Assembly (NCBI GenBank): GCA_031260845.1
Contig: JAISKR010000347.1
Location: 1-5,699 of the forward strand
Direction: 5' to 3'
Origin: Bacteroidales bacterium
Lineage (GTDB): Bacteria; Bacteroidota; Bacteroidia; Bacteroidales; UBA4181
DNA length: 5,699 nucleotides
Shown here: piece by piece, positions 1 to 5,699 of the stretch
Numbering within the stretch: the first letter of the stretch is position 1
How the letters are laid out: every line of letters begins with the position of its first letter
Notes under the pieces: generated by a model
What the model was told of the DNA's origin: nothing
The model's input: the letters and a program-made list of their open reading frames with translations, nothing else
Databases searched by the model: none
Made by a program: the position numbers and the translations under genes

Positions 1-843
1 ATTATCCCCGGCATAAAAAACAATGCGCTCACCGCCGACCAAAACCTTTGTGAGACGGAACATCCGGTATCGCTTAAAAACGGCGATATTGCAGGCGGTG
101 ACGGTGATTACAAGTATCAATGGCAAAGCAGTGAAACCGGTACCGACTGGAATCCCTTGCCTAACACGACAGAAGACCTGCAACCGGAAAAAGGTTACAC
201 AGGCGACAGATATTACATCCGTACTGTCAATTCCGGACCGTGCACCAGCACCAGTTCCACAACTCTCGTCCACTTTGACAAGACGCCTTCTGATGCCATC
301 ATCACCTCTCCCGCCATGGATACCACATTGCACTTTAAGTTCAGTACGATTGTTAATGTAGCGCCCATCAGTGACGGAATCGGAACATGGAAAATAGAAG
401 GCACAGGCAGTCTTTCGGACTCTAATGTACCCAACAGCAAAAATCTAACAGGATTGGATATTGGCAGCAACACCATTCTAACATGGACTGTCAGCAGCGA
501 CAACGGCTATTGTCCCGATAAATCGGCTCAGGTATCCGTTATTGTCAAAGATATAACCATTCCAAGCGGATTTTCGCCTAACAATGACCAAATCAACGAT
601 TGTTTCGGCGTATTAGGCAGCAATCATGCCGAACATTTTGATTTGGTTATCATCAACCGCAATAATAAGGTCATCTTTCAAACGTCATCGCTTATAAGCG
701 TAGAACCCTACCCCTGTTTGTGGGAAGGTAAGGATTCATCAGGGAACGACCTCCCCTCAGGCACCTATTTTTACCGCCTGACATTAACGGGCAGTAATCA
801 AAAAAAATACTTAAAAACCGGATATGTCACGCTCAAAAAATAA
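1..843 (+). CDS. C-terminal part of a secreted adhesin-like protein with type B T9SS C-terminal domain (5' partial)
   Basis: The reading frame is open from the first base, so the gene begins upstream of the window; 280 codons and a TAA stop are visible. The final ~98 residues (codons 183-280) match the gliding-motility-associated C-terminal domain (type B CTD, TIGR04131 type). It has SGFSPNNDQIND near its start, the strand LVIINRNNKVIF, the block WEGKDSSGNDLPSGTYFYRL, and the ending KTGYVTLKK. This domain directs proteins through the type IX secretion system to the cell surface or medium. Before it, codons ~126-181 form an Ig/PKD-like module (GIGTWKIEGTGS, then DIGSNTILTWTV and a Cys-containing NGYCPDKS loop), of a kind common in large repetitive Bacteroidota surface proteins. 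Codons ~38-76 look like another beta-sandwich segment (YKYQWQSS through YYIRTVNSGPC). The likely role is adhesion or gliding, inferred from family and context; ligand and full length cannot be seen. The PorP/SprF gene directly downstream is the expected partner of such cargo. Confidence 0.9.
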   Translation: MIPGIKNNALTADQNLCETEHPVSLKNGDIAGGDGDYKYQWQSSETGTDWNPLPNTTEDLQPEKGYTGDRYYIRTVNSGPCTSTSSTTLVHFDKTPSDAIITSPAMDTTLHFKFSTIVNVAPISDGIGTWKIEGTGSLSDSNVPNSKNLTGLDIGSNTILTWTVSSDNGYCPDKSAQVSVIVKDITIPSGFSPNNDQINDCFGVLGSNHAEHFDLVIINRNNKVIFQTSSLISVEPYPCLWEGKDSSGNDLPSGTYFYRLTLTGSNQKKYLKTGYVTLKK

Positions 844-1753
844 AATATTGTTCATCGGTTGTTTGCTGATGTCCGTTATGTTTTGTCGGGCACAGGACAA
901 TCCCCTGTACAACCAGTATCAATACAACGGATTAGCGATAAATCCTGCATTTGCCGGCAGTCGCGAAGTGTTGAATATGGCTGTGCTATATCGGACTCAA
1001 TGGTTGGACATACCCGGATCGCCCTCTACCTTTACTTTTTCAGGCGATTTCCCCTTACGCAATCCGCAAACAGCCATCGGTTTGCTGGCTGTAAATGACA
1101 AAGTGGGCATTTACAGGAAAACCGGTGTATATGGCGTGTATGCCTACCGTGTAAAAATGGGAAAAGGCAAGTTATCGTTCGGACTTCAAGGCGGACTTGA
1201 CCTAATTCGCGAAGACCTTTCCAACATCACAACGATTCAACCCAACGACCCAATGTTCGAGAGCGCGGAATTGCACCGTACATGGATGCCTAATGTGGGC
1301 GCAGGTGCATTTTATTATGCGCCCGGGTATTTTGTCGGATTGTCTGTTCCAAAACTGCTGCACTATACACCCGTCAAAGCCGACCAATATAAAGGCGCAC
1401 TCAGTTTGTACGACGTGCTGCTTTACGGGGGCGTGATGATTCCCGTAAGCAACAATGCCAAACTGAAACCATCCGCCTTACTGCGGTATGGAATAGACAA
1501 AACATTGCTGGCTGACATCAATCTCAACTTTGTTTTCCTGCCCGAAGACAGGGTAGAAGTAGGAATATCCTATCGCAGCGCCAAAGTGTGGGGCGCAATG
1601 GCTGAAATAAGAGTCAATCCCCAAATATGTGTCGGCTATGCCTACGACCAGGGCTTAGGCGTAGCCAATATCAACGCCGGTTCGCACGAGATATTCCTTC
1701 GCTACGAATTACGTTACCGTGTAAAAGCCGAAAATCCATTGTATTTGAAATGA
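824..1753 (+). CDS. PorP/SprF family type IX secretion outer-membrane protein
   Basis: The 309-residue product starts with a signal peptide (MSRSKNKILFIGCLLMSVMF, likely cleaved near CRA-Q at residues 21-24). The mature N-terminus carries the family hallmark NPLYNQYQYNGLAINPAFAG (residues 26-45), then YRTQWLDIPGSPSTFTFSGD. The rest is Gly- and aromatic-rich alternating beta-strand sequence, ending in SHEIFLRYELRYRV. The length fits PorP/SprF proteins, which form outer-membrane beta-barrels. In the known systems PorP works with the periplasmic protein PorE, and SprF is needed to secrete the adjacent SprB cargo. Bacteroidota often carry many paralogs, so no specific symbol is given. The ATG at 824 is preferred because the next in-frame ATG (869) would remove most of the signal peptide. 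The gene overlaps the upstream CTD gene by 20 bases and has no visible Shine-Dalgarno, which suggests translational coupling. A dedicated role in exporting the upstream protein is inferred. Confidence 0.93.
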   Translation: MSRSKNKILFIGCLLMSVMFCRAQDNPLYNQYQYNGLAINPAFAGSREVLNMAVLYRTQWLDIPGSPSTFTFSGDFPLRNPQTAIGLLAVNDKVGIYRKTGVYGVYAYRVKMGKGKLSFGLQGGLDLIREDLSNITTIQPNDPMFESAELHRTWMPNVGAGAFYYAPGYFVGLSVPKLLHYTPVKADQYKGALSLYDVLLYGGVMIPVSNNAKLKPSALLRYGIDKTLLADINLNFVFLPEDRVEVGISYRSAKVWGAMAEIRVNPQICVGYAYDQGLGVANINAGSHEIFLRYELRYRVKAENPLYLK

Positions 1754-3132
1754 AACATTCCGTAAAATTCATATTATTGTTGATGTTAATGCCCGGATAT
1801 TTGATTCAGGCACAATTAAGGTATGAAGTACAGCCTCTGCCGTTCAATACTTCATACGCAGATGAAGTGGCGGCTATACCCTGCGCAAACGGTATCCTGT
1901 TTTGTTCTAACAAAAATCAGAATGTGCTACTCAGCCGTACCGACCTCAATGACGAATATCTCTTTCAACTGTACGAGGTAGAGCGCAAAGATGAGAAATG
2001 GAACCATCCGCATATTCTGCAAAAGGAACTGATAAGCAGTGCCCATCAAGGTCCCGGTTCCCTTAGCGCCGATGGAAATACGCTGTATTTGACGGTGAAC
2101 GACAAACATACCAACGGTATTTTCATAACACGGAAAGAAGGCGGGATATGGGGTAATGTTAGACCGTTTGAGTATAACAATGCCACTTATAAAACAGCAC
2201 ATCCTTCTATCAGCAAAGACGGAAAATATTTGTTTTTCGCTTCGGATATGCCGGGCGGTTTCGGCGGTTTCGACATATATTGCTGCGAATGGACAGGTAG
2301 CAAATGGGGAAAACCTAACAATTTAGGGGAAGCCGTCAATACGGAAGCAAATGAGTTGTACCCTTTCATTCAATCGGAAAATATACTGTTCTTTGCTTCT
2401 GCCGGACATAATTCGGCAGGCGGATTGGACATTTTTTCGGTCATCCGGCACAACGGAAAATGGACAACGCGCCATCATGAGGATGAACCTTTCAACTCGG
2501 CGAACGATGATTTCGCATACACGTCCCCCGACGGTGGCTCTTCGGGCTATTTTTCTTCCAATCGCAACGGCAAAACGATTGACGTCTTCTCGTTCAAATC
2601 GCTCGTGCCCATTTTCAGCGATTGCATCGAACCGGAAGAAAACGACTACACCTACGTGTTTGATTTCAAGACTTCCGAAAAAGACACCACCGAAAACTAT
2701 ACATACAGATGGGATTTCGGCGATGGCGGCGTCGTCAAAGGCAACGAAGCGGCGGTGTCACACACTTTCCCGTCAACAGGCACTTATGTGGTGAGCCTGT
2801 ATGTGACCGATTTGTTTACCGGTGAAGAAACGCTCGAAGCGGAATATGACGTTCTTGTGGAAGACGTGGAACAAGCCTGCATCACCGCACCCGAAACCGC
2901 CACGGCAGGTGAAAAAATAACGCTGGACGCCTCGCTGAGCAATCTGCCCAATATCAATATCGAAAATTATTACTGGGTAGTAGGCGAAGGGATTGTCATC
3001 GAAGGGAAAACCATTGAACATATCTACACAACGTCAGGCACTCACAGCGTCACACTTGGCATTACAGGCACAGACAAGGAAACAGGTGAAAAAATCAAAA
3101 TCTGCACTTACAAAAATATCATTGTCAATTGA
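1750..3132 (+). CDS. Exported PD40 beta-propeller protein with two PKD domains (putative PorE-like partner)
   Basis: The 460-residue product has a signal peptide (MKHSVKFILLLMLMPGYLIQAQ) without a lipobox cysteine, so it should be soluble in the periplasm or exported. Residues ~40-290 form a PD40/WD40-like propeller: repeat cores are GSLSADGNTLYL (103-114), HPSISKDGKYLFFAS (151-165), LYPFIQSENILFFAS (203-217) and the SPDGGSSGYFSSNR region (259-272), with GGFDIY and GGLDIF strands between. Residues ~302-371 are a PKD domain with the classic WDFGDG (321-326) and HTFPSTGTYVVSLYV. Residues ~377-460 are a second, degenerate PKD domain (YYWVVGEG, EHIYTTSGTHSVTLGI). ATG 1750 was chosen over an upstream in-frame extension because it begins the signal peptide and overlaps the PorP/SprF stop as ATGA. 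P. gingivalis PorE also has a propeller but ends in an OmpA-like domain, which is absent here. A role as partner of the adjacent PorP/SprF protein is inferred from order and overlap. Confidence 0.87.
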   Translation: MKHSVKFILLLMLMPGYLIQAQLRYEVQPLPFNTSYADEVAAIPCANGILFCSNKNQNVLLSRTDLNDEYLFQLYEVERKDEKWNHPHILQKELISSAHQGPGSLSADGNTLYLTVNDKHTNGIFITRKEGGIWGNVRPFEYNNATYKTAHPSISKDGKYLFFASDMPGGFGGFDIYCCEWTGSKWGKPNNLGEAVNTEANELYPFIQSENILFFASAGHNSAGGLDIFSVIRHNGKWTTRHHEDEPFNSANDDFAYTSPDGGSSGYFSSNRNGKTIDVFSFKSLVPIFSDCIEPEENDYTYVFDFKTSEKDTTENYTYRWDFGDGGVVKGNEAAVSHTFPSTGTYVVSLYVTDLFTGEETLEAEYDVLVEDVEQACITAPETATAGEKITLDASLSNLPNINIENYYWVVGEGIVIEGKTIEHIYTTSGTHSVTLGITGTDKETGEKIKICTYKNIIVN

Positions 3133-3133
3133 C

Positions 3134-5506
3134 GTGATTTGCCGATTGATACGCCCCCGATTTGCACGAAACAAAAGACTCTACATTGTTTTAGCCTTTA
3201 TCGGCGCATTGCTGTTGACATACATTTTCTCGCTGCCCGCAGTATTGTTCAACAAACCCGCTTCCACCGTCATTGAGGACTGCGAAGGGCGACTGTTGGG
3301 CGCCAGATTAGCCGCCGACGGTCAGTGGCGCTTTCCTGCCGCCGACGCCGTTCCGCGTAAATATGCGCAGGCAGTGATATTGTTTGAAGACAAGAGGTTC
3401 TACCACCACGCGGGCGTGGATTTCTTCGCTCTTGCAAGGGCTTTGCGCCAAGACGTCGCGAAAAGAAAGATTGTGAGCGGCGGAAGCACCGTATCCATGC
3501 AGGTAATCCGCCTCATGCAGGACAATCCGCCCCGCAACATTCTGCAAAAACTGAAAGAAATCATATTGGCTACCCGTTTGGAAATTCGCTGCTCAAAAGA
3601 GGAAATCCTGAGCCTGTACGCTGCCAATGCGCCTTTCGGCGGAAATGTGGTAGGCTTGGGCGCTGCTTCGTGGCGTTACTTTGGGCGCGAACCCGACGAA
3701 CTCAGTTGGGCGGAAGCCGCCACCTTAGCCGTATTACCCAACGCCCCTTCGCTCATTCACCCCGGACGCAACCGCACACGTCTGTTAAACAAGCGCAACC
3801 TGTTATTAGACCGGCTTTTGGAACAAGGCGTCATCTCTGCGGAAGATTGCTCGCTGGCAAAAGACGAGCCGCTGCCCGACAAACCGCACGCCTTGCCCTC
3901 AGATGCACCGCAGTTGTTGGACAGAGTGTCCGGCAAACACACGGGCAAACGGGTGACCACCACCATTCAGCAAACGCTTCAACAGAGAGTCAACGACATT
4001 GTGCGGAAATATGCCGCCACCTACAAGGGCAACTTTGTGCACAACATGGCGGTGGTGGTTGCCGAGGTGGAAACCGGCGACGTGCTGGCTTACGTGGGCA
4101 ATGCAGCGGAATCCGCTCATGACAGTCAGGTGGACATTATTCAGGCGCCGCGAAGCACCGGCAGCATCCTGAAACCCTTGCTGTATGCCACCATGCTCGA
4201 CCACGGGGAACTGCTGCCCGATATGCTGGTCACCGACGTACCTCTGCAAATCAGGAATTTCACCCCCAAGAACTTCGACCACGGTTTCGACGGCGCCGTG
4301 CCTGCCCGCCGTGCGCTTCAACGTTCACTCAATGTGCCTGCTGTACGGCTGTTGCAGCAACACGGCATTGAGAAGTTCCACCAGTTGCTCAGAAACATGG
4401 GTATGAGTACGCTCGCGTTCCCTGCCGAACATTACGGACTGACGCTCATACTCGGCGGCGCGGAAGGCACCCTCTGGGACGTCGCCGGTATGTATGCTGA
4501 AATGGCGCGTATCCTCAATCATTTCCCCGTGTATATGAACAGTTACGACGCAGACGACCTGCACGGATTGAATTTCCTGCAACAGCAGTCGCGCCGTTCT
4601 TCCGGCAAGCGCTTGGAAGGCTCTGCACCCATTGACGCCGCCGCGATATGGCAGACATTCCGGGCGCTTTCGGAACTCAACCGCCCCGAGGAAGAGGCGA
4701 CATGGAAAAACTTTTCGTCATCGCAGAAAATTGCGTGGAAAACAGGCACCAGTTACGGGTTTCGAGACGCATGGGCTGTCGGCGTCACGCCGCAGTATGT
4801 GGTGGGCGTGTGGGTGGGCAACGCTTCGGGCGAAGGACGCCCTGCCCTCACCGGCGTGAACTATGCCGCGCCGGTGCTGTTTGACGTGTTTGCACAACTA
4901 CCCCGCGGGGTTTGGTTCCCCACGCCCTACGACGACTTGACGCCGGCTGTGGTCTGCCGCAAAAGCGGATACAGGGCGTCGCCGCTTTGCGAAGAGCGGG
5001 ACACCGTGCTGATAGCCCGCAGCGGGACTGAATCTGACGTATGTCCCTTTCATCAACTCATCCATTTGGACAAAGAACGGAAACACCGCGTGACGAGCGA
5101 ATGTTACAATGTGAGCGACATGGTGCACGTGCCGTGGTTTGTGCTGCCGCCCTCGCAGGAATGGTTTTACAAAAGCCGGAATATGGACTACAAACCGCTG
5201 CCGCCCGTTCATCCCGACTGTTTGAGCACCGAAGGGCAGCAACAGATGGATTTGATATACCCGCAACCGAACCTCATCGTCGTGTTGCCCCGCCAATTAG
5301 ACGGCACAGAAGGGCAGGCTGTGTTCAGAGCGGCACACCGCCGCAGTTCGGCAACCATCTTCTGGCATATCGACCGGCAGTTTGTCGGCAGCACCCAATC
5401 GCCCCACCGGATAGCCGTTGCCACCGGACAGGGCGAACACACCCTCACCTTCGTTGACGACAAAGGCAGCAAACTGACCGGCTATTTCATCGTGGAAGAA
5501 CGGTAA
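3134..5506 (+). CDS. pbpC: Penicillin-binding protein 1C (bifunctional transglycosylase/transpeptidase)
   Basis: The 790-residue product (from GTG 3134) is an inner-membrane peptidoglycan synthase. A single membrane anchor lies at residues 15-35. The GT51 glycosyltransferase domain shows EDKRFYHHAGVD (85-96, catalytic Glu85), GGSTVSMQ (116-123, the PBP1C form of this motif), KLKEIILATRLE (139-150) and KEEILSLYAANAPFGGN (155-171). The transpeptidase domain has the nucleophile motif S344-I-L-K347 within RSTGSILKP, S398-L-N400, and K536-T-G-T539 followed by SYGFRDAW. A linker with Cys608, Cys619, Cys637 (CPFHQLIHLD) and Cys657 precedes a C-terminal BiPBP_C-type domain (~711-788). Length and order match PBP1C. 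The frame has no ATG before the membrane segment; GTG 3134, one base after the previous stop, is preferred, with TTG 3122 or TTG 3146 as alternatives. It is probably co-transcribed with the upstream surface genes. Its sampled G+C (about 58-72%) exceeds that of its neighbours. Confidence 0.96.
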   Translation: MICRLIRPRFARNKRLYIVLAFIGALLLTYIFSLPAVLFNKPASTVIEDCEGRLLGARLAADGQWRFPAADAVPRKYAQAVILFEDKRFYHHAGVDFFALARALRQDVAKRKIVSGGSTVSMQVIRLMQDNPPRNILQKLKEIILATRLEIRCSKEEILSLYAANAPFGGNVVGLGAASWRYFGREPDELSWAEAATLAVLPNAPSLIHPGRNRTRLLNKRNLLLDRLLEQGVISAEDCSLAKDEPLPDKPHALPSDAPQLLDRVSGKHTGKRVTTTIQQTLQQRVNDIVRKYAATYKGNFVHNMAVVVAEVETGDVLAYVGNAAESAHDSQVDIIQAPRSTGSILKPLLYATMLDHGELLPDMLVTDVPLQIRNFTPKNFDHGFDGAVPARRALQRSLNVPAVRLLQQHGIEKFHQLLRNMGMSTLAFPAEHYGLTLILGGAEGTLWDVAGMYAEMARILNHFPVYMNSYDADDLHGLNFLQQQSRRSSGKRLEGSAPIDAAAIWQTFRALSELNRPEEEATWKNFSSSQKIAWKTGTSYGFRDAWAVGVTPQYVVGVWVGNASGEGRPALTGVNYAAPVLFDVFAQLPRGVWFPTPYDDLTPAVVCRKSGYRASPLCEERDTVLIARSGTESDVCPFHQLIHLDKERKHRVTSECYNVSDMVHVPWFVLPPSQEWFYKSRNMDYKPLPPVHPDCLSTEGQQQMDLIYPQPNLIVVLPRQLDGTEGQAVFRAAHRRSSATIFWHIDRQFVGSTQSPHRIAVATGQGEHTLTFVDDKGSKLTGYFIVEER

Positions 5507-5527
5507 CCAAATTACGAATGAATGTTA

Positions 5528-5558
5528 ATATTTTTTTGCAAAAAAAATATCGTTTTTT
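5528..5558 (+). terminator. A/T-rich inverted repeat plus T-run after pbpC, weak terminator candidate
   Basis: Starting 22 bases after the pbpC stop, an ATA + T7 arm is followed by a central GC and an A8 + TAT arm, nearly palindromic with one unpaired A. A run of six T follows at 5553-5558. The position suits the end of the operon. However, the stem is almost all A-T pairs with practically no loop, so it would be a weak intrinsic terminator at best. It may simply be A/T-rich intergenic sequence. Confidence 0.25.
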
Positions 5559-5590
5559 GTTTCATACCTAAAAATAAATGATTACATTTG
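5556..5590 (+). promoter_or_regulatory. Bacteroidota-type promoter (TAnnTTTG -7 box)
   Basis: TACATTTG at 5583-5590 matches the Bacteroidota -7 consensus TAnnTTTG exactly. Upstream, TTTG at 5556-5559 could be the -33 box, but the 23-base spacer is longer than the usual 19-21; TTTC at 5560-5563 gives 19. Transcription would start near 5597, leaving a leader of about 35 bases before the ATG at 5633. The placement between pbpC and a new start codon supports it. Confidence 0.55.
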
Positions 5591-5603
5591 CCGCGGAAAA
5601 AAT

Positions 5604-5634
5604 ATCAATTTTCAAATTTTTATTCGCAATTGAT
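5604..5634 (+). repeat. 7-bp inverted repeat reaching the start codon of the right-edge gene
   Basis: ATCAATT at 5604-5610 and AATTGAT at 5628-5634 are exact reverse complements separated by 17 bases. The right arm covers the first two bases of the ATG at 5633. It could fold in the mRNA leader or be a protein-binding site, but short A/T-rich repeats like this arise easily by chance. Confidence 0.2.
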
Positions 5635-5699
5635 GACAACCGACAGCCAGCATTTACAAGCATTTCAGCCTGCCCAACCCTCTGAAAGGGTTGATTTTA
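5633..5699 (+). CDS. Start of an unidentified gene (3' partial)
   Basis: An ATG at 5633 opens a frame of 22 codons (MTTDSQHLQAFQPAQPSERV, then Asp-Phe) that is still open at the window edge. It is preceded by an A/T-rich leader without Shine-Dalgarno, as is usual in Bacteroidota, and by the promoter candidate at 5556-5590. The visible N-terminus is polar, Gln-rich and not a signal peptide or membrane segment, suggesting a cytoplasmic protein. No family can be assigned from so few residues, and the frame could be fortuitous. The promoter and the terminator candidate suggest a transcription unit separate from pbpC. Confidence 0.4.
   Translation, partial: MTTDSQHLQAFQPAQPSERVDF
5676..5692 (+). 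repeat. Short perfect hairpin AACCCT-CTGAA-AGGGTT
   Basis: A 6-bp perfect stem (5676-5681 with 5687-5692) encloses a 5-base loop and is followed by GATTTTA at the window edge. If the frame from 5633 is real, it lies within codons 15-20. It could be an attenuator-like hairpin or chance. Confidence 0.3.

Noticed and set aside
1627..1749. In-frame upstream extension of the PD40-PKD gene from a non-ATG start at 1627
   Set aside because: It would overlap the PorP/SprF gene by 127 bases and add an Arg-rich non-homologous tail before an otherwise good signal peptide; ATG 1750 with ATGA overlap is far more plausible.
2993..3133. In-frame upstream extension of pbpC overlapping the PKD-coding region
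   Set aside because: It adds 47 residues lying in another frame of the PKD domain, with no PBP1C counterpart; the cytoplasmic tail from GTG 3134 suffices.
3899..4321. Minus-strand open frame of 140 codons inside pbpC, with other long antisense frames nearby
   Set aside because: It lies within the strongly motif-supported transpeptidase-coding region; high G+C lowers antisense stop frequency, and no recognisable domain is seen.
5041..5457. Second plus-strand frame of 138 codons over the 3' part of pbpC
   Set aside because: It is Arg/His/Pro-rich, typical of an out-of-frame reading of G+C-rich DNA, and overlaps the conserved BiPBP_C domain.
5518..5571. Minus-strand 17-codon frame beginning MKQKTIFFLQ in the intergenic region
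   Set aside because: It is formed by homopolymeric A/T runs within the terminator-like repeat and is too short, with no supporting promoter on that strand.
5591..5596. CCGCGG palindrome just after the -7 box
   Set aside because: A 6-base palindrome near the expected transcription start is expected by chance; nothing else supports an operator there.
1..5699. CRISPR, tRNA, rRNA, insertion sequence or prophage signals
   Set aside because: No regularly spaced repeats, cloverleaf, rRNA-like segments, transposase or phage-type proteins were seen on either strand.

Overview
The window looks like a chromosomal segment from a member of the Bacteroidota, possibly Bacteroidales. The evidence is a type B (gliding-type) type IX secretion C-terminal domain, a PorP/SprF-family outer-membrane protein, signal peptides ending in the Ala-Gln pattern common in this phylum, no obvious Shine-Dalgarno sequences, and a TAnnTTTG promoter box at the right end. 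Genus or species cannot be read from the sequence alone.

Layout: all recognised genes are on the + strand and tightly packed. Positions 1-843 hold the 3' end of a large secreted adhesin-like protein ending in a type IX sorting domain. Positions 824-1753 encode a PorP/SprF-family protein whose start overlaps the previous gene by 20 bases. Positions 1750-3132 encode an exported protein with a PD40 (WD40-like) beta-propeller region and two PKD-type domains; it overlaps the previous gene by four bases (ATGA). Positions 3134-5506 encode penicillin-binding protein 1C (PbpC), apparently starting at GTG one base after the preceding stop. Positions 5507-5632 are A/T-rich and non-coding. They hold a weak terminator-like inverted repeat and a good match to a Bacteroidota promoter, followed by the first 22 codons of an unidentified gene that runs off the right edge.

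How the genes may work together: in Flavobacterium johnsoniae, SprB-type cargo with a type B C-terminal domain needs the neighbouring SprF for secretion, so the first two genes read as a cargo and its dedicated outer-membrane partner. The third product resembles PorE-type periplasmic partners in having a PD40 propeller, but it has PKD domains and no OmpA-like peptidoglycan-binding domain. PbpC, a bifunctional peptidoglycan synthase, seems to be co-transcribed with this surface module. That is the most unusual aspect of the window, along with a clear rise in G+C content at the PbpC boundary. I see no CRISPR array, tRNA, rRNA, insertion sequence or prophage gene. The gene families are known ones; their arrangement is what merits attention.
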